In this document: one piece after another, positions 1 through 5,194 of the stretch | How the letters are laid out: each line of letters opens with the position of its first letter | Numbering within the stretch: position 1 is the stretch's first letter | Translations under genes and position numbers: made by a program | The notes under the pieces: generated by a model | Databases searched by the model: none | What the model saw: only the letters and a program-made list of their open reading frames with translations | Told to the model about the DNA's origin: nothing | Origin: an uncultured Dorea sp. | Lineage (GTDB): Bacteria; Bacillota_A; Clostridia; Lachnospirales; Lachnospiraceae | NCBI GenBank assembly: GCA_948468495.1 | Contig: CAOKJI010000098.1 | Location: 1 to 6,770 of the forward strand | Direction: 5' to 3' | DNA: 6,770 bases

Positions 1-134
1 TGATAGACTGGTACAAAGCCAGTGAAGGAAAGAAAGAATGGTTTGATGAAGACGGGACGCATTTACTGCCGGAGGGAGCGAAGGCTTACAGAGATTGTAT
101 CAGGCAGGCTGTTTTGAAGGTATATGCGGATTGA
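1..134 (+). CDS. SGNH-hydrolase-type esterase/acetyltransferase, C-terminal fragment (5' end outside window)
   Basis: The open frame runs in from the left edge (codons from base 3) and ends at the TGA at 132-134, giving 43 residues. It contains Asp-Gly-Thr-His-Leu (codons 51-65) followed by Leu-Pro-Glu-Gly and an amphipathic helix. This is the block V D-x-x-H motif near the C-terminus of SGNH/GDSL hydrolases, where Asp and His complete the triad with an upstream Ser. The preceding Trp-Tyr-Lys-Ala-Ser and Trp-Phe-Asp-Glu stretches resemble the C-terminal SGNH domain of OatA-like peptidoglycan or polysaccharide O-acetyltransferases, where it follows a multi-pass acyltransferase-3 domain. Whether this protein has that membrane domain cannot be seen. 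The fold call is fairly secure; the substrate is unknown. No terminator is visible between its stop and the tRNA promoter. Confidence 0.7.
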   Translation, partial: IDWYKASEGKKEWFDEDGTHLLPEGAKAYRDCIRQAVLKVYAD

Positions 135-147
135 GCGCAGGTGTGAT

Positions 148-176
148 TTGACAAGAGTAAGAAATTGTGGTAGGAT
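148..176 (+). promoter_or_regulatory. Sigma-A-type promoter of the tRNA-Leu gene
   Basis: A perfect -35 box TTGACA (148-153) is followed by a 17-base spacer and a -10 box TAGGAT (171-176). Transcription should begin near 182-184, about 43 bases before the mature tRNA 5' end. It starts 14 bases after the upstream stop codon, so the tRNA is probably an independent unit. Confidence 0.75.
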
Positions 177-225
177 ACAGAATGTCCTGGATTGTTTGGG
201 AATCAGCGTTTGGGACATTTCATAG

Positions 226-306
226 GCGGATATGGCGGAATTGGCAGACGCGCTAGACTTAGGATCTAGTGTCTCGGACGTGCAGGTTCAAGTCCTGTTA
301 TCCGCA
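226..306 (+). tRNA. tRNA-Leu (anticodon UAG)
   Basis: The acceptor arm GCGGATA (226-232) pairs fully with TATCCGC (299-305), with discriminator A306. The anticodon stem CTAGA/TCTAG (253-257/265-269) encloses a 7-base loop with anticodon TAG at 260-262. A long variable arm (270-281) makes it a class II tRNA, as expected for leucine. The T arm (282-298) has the TTCAAGT loop. Mature length is 81 bases without CCA. The next bases are TTG, so CCA must be added after transcription. It should decode CUA and, by wobble, other CUN codons. Confidence 0.97.
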
Positions 307-312
307 TTGAAT

Positions 313-358
313 AAAAAGTACCGGAAGCCTTCGGTAAGGCAGTTCCGGCGCTTTTTAT
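313..358 (+). terminator. Intrinsic terminator after tRNA-Leu
   Basis: CCGGAA+GCCTT (321-331) pairs with AAGGC (336-340) and TTCCGG (343-348) around the CGGT loop at 332-335, with AG bulged at 341-342. An outer AAAAAG (313-318) also pairs with CTTTTT (351-356), so the U-tract lies directly at the stem base. The flanking A-tract could allow some termination on the other strand, but no convergent gene is present. Confidence 0.85.
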
Positions 359-455
359 TTTAATATCAGAAATTTCGCTTTGTATATTTTTCGAGAGAAT
401 GCGCGTTTTATTGTTAAGATTTTAATAATTATTTTGGGAAATTTAATTTTTACTT

Positions 456-486
456 AGTATCTTTGAAATGAATTTTAGTGTATAAT
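456..486 (+). promoter_or_regulatory. Putative rsmA promoter (strong -10, weak -35)
   Basis: A consensus -10 TATAAT lies at 481-486 in the AT-rich interval 361-549, after the tRNA terminator. No good -35 sits at 16-18 bases: TTGAAA at 463-468 is only 12 bases away. The AT-rich upstream DNA (420-455) could act as an UP element. The predicted leader before the rsmA ATG is about 57 bases. Nothing else was recognised in 361-455. Confidence 0.4.
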
Positions 487-549
487 AATTCTATTCGGCA
501 ATTCTGTATGTGCAGTTCAGTACATATACAGGGAAAAGGGAGAGGAAGT

Positions 550-1422
550 ATGGCGGAACCTGTGTTGGGGAATCCACAGAATACAATAGAAGTTCTTAAG
601 AAATATAATTTTACATTCCAGAAAAAGTATGGACAGAATTTTTTGATTGATACGCATGTACTGGATAAGATTATTCGCGTGGCCGGGATACAGAAGGAAG
701 ACTTTGTACTTGAGATAGGTCCGGGAATTGGAACGATGACGCAATATCTGGCTCAGGCGGCAGGAAAGGTAGCGGCTGTTGAGATTGACAAGGCGTTGAT
801 TCCGATATTGGAGGATACCTTGTCGGAGTACGATAATGTGAAGATTATTCAGGCGGACGTACTGAAACTGGATATCCAAAAGATGCTTGAGGAGGAACGC
901 TGGGGGAGGCCGTTTAAAGTGGTGGCGAATCTTCCCTATTATATTACGACGCCGATTATTATGGGATTATTTGAAATGCATGTTCCGATAGAGAGTATTA
1001 CTGTGATGGTTCAGAAGGAGGTTGCCGAGCGTATGCAGGCCAGGCCGGGTACGAAGGATTACGGAGCGTTGTCTTTGGCAGTACAGTACTATGCCAGACC
1101 ATATATTGCGGCCAATGTTCCGCCCAACTGTTTTATGCCGAGACCTAAGGTTGGCTCGGCGGTTATCTGTCTTCAACGTCATCATGAGCCGCCGGTTAGA
1201 GTAGACGATGAAGGGCTGATGTTTCGGATTATCCGGGCGTCTTTTAACCAGAGAAGGAAGACGTTGGCGAATGGTCTGAACAATGCCCAAGACCTCGATA
1301 TACCGAAGGAGGTAATTATAGAGAGTATCCGCAAGATTGGCAAGGAAGCCGGCGTGCGGGGGGAGACCCTGACGCTGGAAGAATTTGCAGAGCTTAGCAA
1401 TTATATTTGTAAACAGATGTGA
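550..1422 (+). CDS. rsmA: 16S rRNA (adenine(1518)-N6/adenine(1519)-N6)-dimethyltransferase RsmA (KsgA)
   Basis: The protein uses S-adenosylmethionine to dimethylate the two adjacent adenines in the helix 45 loop of 16S rRNA, a late quality-control step in 30S assembly; loss confers kasugamycin resistance in known species. At 290 aa it is a typical length. Visible landmarks are the N-terminal KKYGQNFL; motif I Leu-Glu-Ile-Gly-Pro-Gly-Ile-Gly (54-61), which binds SAM; the acidic Val-Glu-Ile-Asp (77-80); Gln-Ala-Asp (101-103); motif IV Asn-Leu-Pro-Tyr (127-130), which holds the target adenine; and the later FMPRPKVGSAV and FNQRRKTL blocks of the C-terminal domain. I chose ATG 550 because GGGAGAGG lies just upstream and the homologous N-terminus fits. 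A GTG at 478 in frame overlaps the -10 box, so it is unlikely to be the start. No terminator is seen in the 138 bases before citrate synthase, so read-through is possible. Confidence 0.96.
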   Translation: MAEPVLGNPQNTIEVLKKYNFTFQKKYGQNFLIDTHVLDKIIRVAGIQKEDFVLEIGPGIGTMTQYLAQAAGKVAAVEIDKALIPILEDTLSEYDNVKIIQADVLKLDIQKMLEEERWGRPFKVVANLPYYITTPIIMGLFEMHVPIESITVMVQKEVAERMQARPGTKDYGALSLAVQYYARPYIAANVPPNCFMPRPKVGSAVICLQRHHEPPVRVDDEGLMFRIIRASFNQRRKTLANGLNNAQDLDIPKEVIIESIRKIGKEAGVRGETLTLEEFAELSNYICKQM

Positions 1423-1560
1423 CGTATTTGGTTGTTCACGACTAAATAGTTGCGGATAAATGCCCATACATTAAGCGCCCGCTATTTATGAAACGGTGTA
1501 CTATCAAAAGTATGGTCCTGTAACTTGCTGACCAGGTTTTGTAGTAGGAAGGAGAGAGCT

Positions 1561-2931
1561 ATGAGTAATTTTTCACCGAAGATGTTATTTGAAATTACCC
1601 CAGAGATTACCCATTTGGCAGAGCTGTGTGAAGAGAGCAACGCAATTGATAAGGAGTTATATGGAATATATGACGTGAAGCGGGGACTGCGCGATATGCA
1701 TGGAAAGGGAGTCCTTGCAGGTTTGACGAATGTTTCGGATGTACGCGCGAAGAAGATTGTAGACGGGGAGGAAGTGCCCTGCGCCGGTAATTTGTATTTC
1801 CGGGGATATAATATTAAGGATTTGGTACAGGGATTTTTGAAGGCGGACAGGTATGGATTTGAGGAGACGGCATATCTGCTGCTGTTTGGAGAGCTGCCGA
1901 CAGAGAAGGAACTGGAGGATTTTCGGGAGATGCTGGCGGACAGGAGAACCCTTCCGCCGAATTTTGTGAGAGATGTAATTATGAAAGCTCCCAGCCGGGA
2001 TATGATGAATAGTTTGTCCCGGTCCATTTTGAATTTGTATACATATGATGCAAAGGCGGATGATACCTCCATTCCAAATGTACTGCGTCAGTGTCTGAAT
2101 CTGATTAGCCAGTTTCCCATGCTGATGGTGTATGGATATCATGCTTATAATTATCGGAGAGGAAGAGATTTGTTTATCTATGCACCGCAGCCGGAGCTGT
2201 CTATGGCGGAGAATATTCTGATGATGCTTAGAGAAGACCGTCAGTATTCCAAGCTGGAGGCGCGGATTCTGGATATGGCGATGGTTCTTCATATGGATCA
2301 TGGCGGAGGTAACAACTCTACATTTACTACTCATGTGGTGACTTCCTCCGGAACAGATACCTATTCGACGATGGCGGCGGCGATGGCCTCTTTGAAAGGG
2401 CCGAAGCATGGCGGGGCGAATATTAAGGTTACCAAGATGTTTAATGATATGAAAAAGGTCGTTCAAGACTGGGAGGATGAATCAGAGGTTAGACAGTATC
2501 TGTATGATTTGCTGGATAAGAAGGCATTTGACCAAAAAGGTCTGATTTATGGAATGGGTCATGCAATTTATTCCATATCCGATCCGAGAGCAGAGATTTT
2601 CAAGTCTTTCGTTAAGCAGCTTGCTTCTGAGAAAGGATATGAGAAGGAGTATTCTCTCTATGAGAAGGTAGAGCGTCTGGCTCCGGAAGTTATCGGCGAG
2701 CGCCGCAGAATGTATAAGGGTGTTAACGCCAATGTGGATTTCTACAGCGGACTGGTATATCAGATGCTGAATCTTCCGCCGGCTCTCTACACGCCGATTT
2801 TTGCGGCGGCAAGGATAGTGGGATGGAGCGCTCACCGGCTTGAGGAGCTTAAGAACGTGGATAAGATTATCCGTCCGGCTTATAAGGCCCTTGCGCCGCA
2901 CCGGGATTATATAGCGATGGAAGACAGATAA
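1561..2931 (+). CDS. gltA: Citrate synthase (si-type fold, clostridial group)
   Basis: The enzyme condenses oxaloacetate with acetyl-CoA to citrate, the entry to the oxidative TCA branch that supplies 2-oxoglutarate and glutamate in anaerobes; it is cytoplasmic. The length is 456 aa. Catalytic landmarks by analogy with E. coli GltA are His283 in GPKHGGAN, His334 in GMGHAIYS, Asp393 in NVDFYSG, the DPRA arginine just after His334, and Arg418 in AARIVGW. The small N-terminal part has the family's GNLYFRGYNIKDL segment. The usual Arg after the second catalytic His (GHRVY in many homologues) is Ala here; I recall GHA(V/I)Y as common in clostridial members, so this is probably not a defect. ATG 1561 is preferred over in-frame ATG 1525 because AAGGAGAG (1549-1556) precedes it at normal spacing. 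It is the first gene of a three-gene run. 2-Methylcitrate synthase is the main alternative, but no prp genes are near. Confidence 0.93.
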   Translation: MSNFSPKMLFEITPEITHLAELCEESNAIDKELYGIYDVKRGLRDMHGKGVLAGLTNVSDVRAKKIVDGEEVPCAGNLYFRGYNIKDLVQGFLKADRYGFEETAYLLLFGELPTEKELEDFREMLADRRTLPPNFVRDVIMKAPSRDMMNSLSRSILNLYTYDAKADDTSIPNVLRQCLNLISQFPMLMVYGYHAYNYRRGRDLFIYAPQPELSMAENILMMLREDRQYSKLEARILDMAMVLHMDHGGGNNSTFTTHVVTSSGTDTYSTMAAAMASLKGPKHGGANIKVTKMFNDMKKVVQDWEDESEVRQYLYDLLDKKAFDQKGLIYGMGHAIYSISDPRAEIFKSFVKQLASEKGYEKEYSLYEKVERLAPEVIGERRRMYKGVNANVDFYSGLVYQMLNLPPALYTPIFAAARIVGWSAHRLEELKNVDKIIRPAYKALAPHRDYIAMEDR

Positions 2932-2943
2932 GAGGTGATAGGA

Positions 2944-3867
2944 ATGAAACAGGAATTCTATTATCCGTCCAGCGACGGGCAGACGAAGATTCATGGGATT
3001 ATATGGAGACCGGAGAAGCAGGCGAAGGCTGTATTACAGATCTGCCATGGTATGGTGGAATATATCGACCGTTATAACGATTTTGCGCAGTATTTGGCAG
3101 AACGGGGCGTCTGTGTTGTGGGGCACGATCACCTGGGACATGGGAAGTCGGTGCAGTCAGAAGAACATTTGGGTTTTTTCCACGAATCGCATGGGAATCA
3201 ATATGTGATTACCGATATTCATAAGCTTCGCAGAATGACGGAGCAGGATTATGCAGGCGTACCGTATTTTATGATGGGACATAGTATGGGTTCTTTTCTG
3301 CTGCGCCAGTATCTTACGATGAGGGCGGAGGGACTTGCAGGGGCGATTATCATGGGGACGGGCTATATGCCTTATGGACTTCTCGCAGCGGGTCAGATGG
3401 TCTGCAGGTCAATTGCGGCAGTGAAAGGCTGGCAGTACAGAAGTGAATTTGTGAATCAGCTTGGAATGGGCGGTTATAATAAGCAGTTTGAGCCAGGCGA
3501 AAGTACCAAGGACTGGATAACCTCTGATGAGGAGATGCGGAAGAAATATGAAGCAGACCCTCTGTGCAGTTTTATATTTACGGTAAATGGATATTATCAG
3601 ATGTTTGAAGGTATGAAGACGCTGACAAAGAAGAGCGCAATGGATAAGATTCCGGGGAGTCTTCCGGTATTTTTCGTATCGGGGGCGGAAGACCCGGTGG
3701 GCTCTAATGGAGAAGGCGTGGCCAGAGTATTTCACAAATATGAACAGGCCGGTATTCAGGATGTGGAGATGAAGCTATATCCGAAAGCCCGTCATGAGAT
3801 ACTGAATGAATCGAATAGAGAACAGGTGTATGAAGATTTGTACCAGTGGATAAATGATAGGATATAG
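2944..3867 (+). CDS. Alpha/beta hydrolase, monoacylglycerol lipase/lysophospholipase-like (serine aminopeptidase S33 / Hydrolase_4 type)
   Basis: This 307-aa protein has all the landmarks of the lysophospholipase/monoacylglycerol lipase group. It has the oxyanion-hole Cys-His-Gly-Met-Val-Glu-Tyr segment near residue 36, the Gly-His-Asp-His-Leu-Gly-His-Gly-Lys-Ser block, the nucleophile elbow Gly-His-Ser-Met-Gly with Ser114, an acid Asp250 in SGAEDPVG, and His284 in KARHEIL. It has no signal peptide, so it is probably cytoplasmic and hydrolyses an ester of a monoacylglycerol or lysophospholipid; the true substrate is not shown by sequence. ATG 2944 follows AGAGGTG (2931-2937) at about 6 bases. 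An in-frame GTG at 2935 lies inside that ribosome site and is less likely. It begins 12 bases after the citrate synthase stop, so the two are almost certainly cotranscribed, although no metabolic link is obvious. Confidence 0.9.
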   Translation: MKQEFYYPSSDGQTKIHGIIWRPEKQAKAVLQICHGMVEYIDRYNDFAQYLAERGVCVVGHDHLGHGKSVQSEEHLGFFHESHGNQYVITDIHKLRRMTEQDYAGVPYFMMGHSMGSFLLRQYLTMRAEGLAGAIIMGTGYMPYGLLAAGQMVCRSIAAVKGWQYRSEFVNQLGMGGYNKQFEPGESTKDWITSDEEMRKKYEADPLCSFIFTVNGYYQMFEGMKTLTKKSAMDKIPGSLPVFFVSGAEDPVGSNGEGVARVFHKYEQAGIQDVEMKLYPKARHEILNESNREQVYEDLYQWINDRI

Positions 3868-3881
3868 GGAAGACGGAAGCG

Positions 3882-4673
3882 ATGAAGAAGAATAAAAGAC
3901 AGCAGAAGCGCTTGGAAAATAAGCTGCTTCTGCTGCTTATTGTACTGGGTATCCTTGGAGGATGCTATACTTATTTTGTAGATTCGGAATTTCCGGAGAA
4001 ATTGATAGCCGCAGTAGAGGATTGCGCGGAAGGGCTGGAAGGATTAGCGGATATCTTGTCGGGAGACGGGAATGAGCCGTCCGTATCGCTGGAAGACATT
4101 CCAGAATTTTCCGGCGAGCCTTACATCATAGTGGAGGGAAATGAGCCGGATTTCTCCGAGGAGGAGAAGACAGAGGAATCCTTTGAAGAATACAGTGAAC
4201 TGGATCGGCTTGGGAGATGCGGGGAGGCCTGTGCTAACGTGGGAGAGGATTTGATGCCGACGGAAGAGAGAGGCAGCATCAGAGAAGTGAAGCCCAGCGG
4301 ATGGGAGAACGAATACTATGATTTTGTGGATGGCGGGTATGTATATAACCGCTGTCATTTAATCGGTTATCAGCTTGCCGGGGAAAATGCCAATGAAAAG
4401 AATCTGATTACCGGTACAAGATATATGAATGTAGAAGGTATGCTGCCTTTTGAAAATCAAGTGGCGGAATATGTGCGGGAGACGGGGAATCATGTGCTCT
4501 TTCGGGTGACGCCGGTTTATGACGGAAAGAATCTGGTAGCCTCAGGCGTACAGATGGAAGCCGAGTCAGTGGAAGACGATGGCAGGAGCATACGGTTTAA
4601 TGTGTACTGCTATAATGTGCAGCCGGGCGTAGAGATTGATTATACGACCGGGGAAAATTGGATGGAAGAATAG
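3882..4673 (+). CDS. DNA/RNA non-specific endonuclease (Endonuclea_NS_2 type), N-terminally membrane-anchored or secreted
   Basis: The 263-aa product begins with a basic stretch (residues 1-14, many Lys/Arg) and a hydrophobic segment (15-33) ending near Leu-Gly-Gly-Cys28. This could be an uncleaved anchor, a signal peptide or a weak lipobox. An acidic, low-complexity linker follows (about 37-105). The C-terminal half carries the nuclease core: Tyr-Asn-Arg-Cys-His159-Leu-Ile-Gly, then Gly-Glu-Asn169-Ala-Asn-Glu-Lys-Asn174-Leu, Gly-Thr-Arg-Tyr-Met-Asn183 and Met-Leu-Pro-Phe-Glu191. In the beta-beta-alpha metal family the His is the general base and an Asn binds the divalent ion, so His159 and Asn169/174 are the probable equivalents. 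It should degrade DNA and/or RNA outside the membrane, in nutrient scavenging, competition or DNA uptake. It starts 14 bases after the hydrolase stop; GGGAAG (3867-3872) overlapping that stop is the probable ribosome site, suggesting coupling. Function is secure at family level only. Confidence 0.88.
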   Translation: MKKNKRQQKRLENKLLLLLIVLGILGGCYTYFVDSEFPEKLIAAVEDCAEGLEGLADILSGDGNEPSVSLEDIPEFSGEPYIIVEGNEPDFSEEEKTEESFEEYSELDRLGRCGEACANVGEDLMPTEERGSIREVKPSGWENEYYDFVDGGYVYNRCHLIGYQLAGENANEKNLITGTRYMNVEGMLPFENQVAEYVRETGNHVLFRVTPVYDGKNLVASGVQMEAESVEDDGRSIRFNVYCYNVQPGVEIDYTTGENWMEE

Positions 4674-4677
4674 AATG

Positions 4678-4718
4678 GGAGAGATACCTAGAATAAGCGG
4701 GGTGTCTCTTCTTTTTAT
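4678..4718 (+). terminator. Intrinsic terminator closing the citrate synthase-hydrolase-nuclease unit
   Basis: AGAGATACC (4680-4688) pairs with GGTGTCTCT (4701-4709), with one U-G pair and a 12-base loop. GG at 4678-4679 extends the stem against T4710 and C4711. TTTTTATTAT follows directly. The hairpin starts 4 bases after the nuclease stop codon. Confidence 0.85.
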
Positions 4719-4723
4719 TATAT

Positions 4724-4887
4724 TAGAGCATGTTTGAAAATTCATTCCTGCAATCTGTCGCCCCACTTCACACCAGATTTTACGCTGAATTTGGTCAATG
4801 TAGCCCACTACACCTCCCAAATCCAGCATAAAATCTGATGCAAATTGGGACGGCATCTTGCAAAAAGCAATTTTCAAACACGCTCTA
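4724..4887. mobile_element. 164-bp palindromic MITE-like element with 19-bp terminal inverted repeats
   Basis: The ends TAGAGCATGTTTGAAAATT (4724-4742) and its complement at 4869-4887 match at 18 of 19 positions. The symmetry continues inward: AGATTTTA.GCTG.ATTTGG occurs on both arms in opposite orientation, and GTAG (4800-4803) pairs with CTAC (4808-4811). All these pairs share the same centre at 4805.5, so the whole element is one long imperfect palindrome. It encodes no protein I accept. TA dinucleotides (4724-4725 and 4886-4887) bracket GAGC...GCTC and would fit a 2-bp TA target duplication as in IS630/Tc1-like transposition, but this is an inference. It lies between a terminator and the next promoter, a typical MITE landing site. 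A structured regulatory repeat spread by a transposase elsewhere in the genome is the alternative. Confidence 0.72.
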
Positions 4888-4976
4888 GTCCTTTTAGGGC
4901 GCGTTTCGTGAGAACATGATTCAGGAGTGAGGGGCGGTTTTGTGAAGCAAACTTTGGCTCTGTAAACGAAAAAGGA

Positions 4977-5005
4977 TTGACATAGAATACACATTATGTT
5001 AATAT
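4977..5005 (+). promoter_or_regulatory. Probable main promoter of the tandem Uma2 genes
   Basis: A perfect -35 TTGACA (4977-4982) is followed by a 17-base spacer and -10 TAATAT (5000-5005), with a TG at 4997-4998 forming an extended -10. Transcription should begin near 5012, leaving a leader of about 180 bases before the ATG at 5195. The interval 4888-4976, between the palindromic element and this promoter, shows no gene. Confidence 0.6.
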
Positions 5006-5062
5006 TTGATTGTGGATAATATAAATATGTTATTTATTAGTAAAATAAAATTAACTTTTCAT

Positions 5063-5090
5063 TGCTGTAAATGTACATTTCATGTAAAAT
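5063..5090 (+). promoter_or_regulatory. Possible second promoter with an operator-like palindrome in its spacer
   Basis: TTGCTG (5063-5068) and TAAAAT (5085-5090) are 16 bases apart. The spacer starts with AAATGTACATTT (5069-5080), a perfect 12-bp palindrome, placed where a repressor dimer could block RNA polymerase. The -35 is poor (3 of 6 consensus) and the region is AT-rich, so chance is a serious alternative. Confidence 0.3.
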
Positions 5091-5100
5091 AAAAAGAAAC

Positions 5101-5159
5101 GGGGATGAAAAATGTATCGAAATAGAATCTGCCGATACATGGCGTATGAATTGCGATAA
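5101..5159 (+). other. Candidate leader mini-ORF (15 codons) overlapping a hairpin upstream of the Uma2 genes
   Basis: GGGGA (5101-5105) precedes ATG 5112 by 6 bases. The frame encodes 15 residues, four of them Arg, and stops at TAA 5157-5159. Its first codons, ATGTATCG (5112-5119), are perfectly complementary to CGATACAT (5133-5140), giving an 8-bp stem with a 13-base loop that would sequester the mini-ORF start. It lies inside the predicted leader, 35 bases before the gene. A leader peptide, a protein-binding inverted repeat, or chance are all possible. Confidence 0.25.
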
Positions 5160-5194
5160 TTTTTGAGTTTAAATTCATGGAGAATAAAAAAGAA

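Noticed and set aside
478..549. GTG 478 as the rsmA start, adding 24 residues
   Set aside because: The GTG overlaps the TATAAT box, has no ribosome site, and the added residues do not resemble RsmA N-termini. ATG 550 has a good ribosome site.
1432..1460. TTGTTC-17-GATAAA as a promoter for citrate synthase
   Set aside because: Both boxes match the consensus poorly (3 and 4 of 6), and transcription from rsmA could reach the gene. It is too weak to list.
967..2994. Several long - strand reading frames opposite rsmA, citrate synthase and the hydrolase
   Set aside because: They lie antisense to genes with unmistakable family motifs, lack ribosome sites and read as biased, low-information protein. 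They are shadow frames.
4566..4994. A 142-codon reading frame on the - strand covering the palindromic element
   Set aside because: It overlaps the nuclease 3' end, the terminator and the whole palindrome. It has no protein family features, and an open frame through a palindrome can be a by-product of its base composition.
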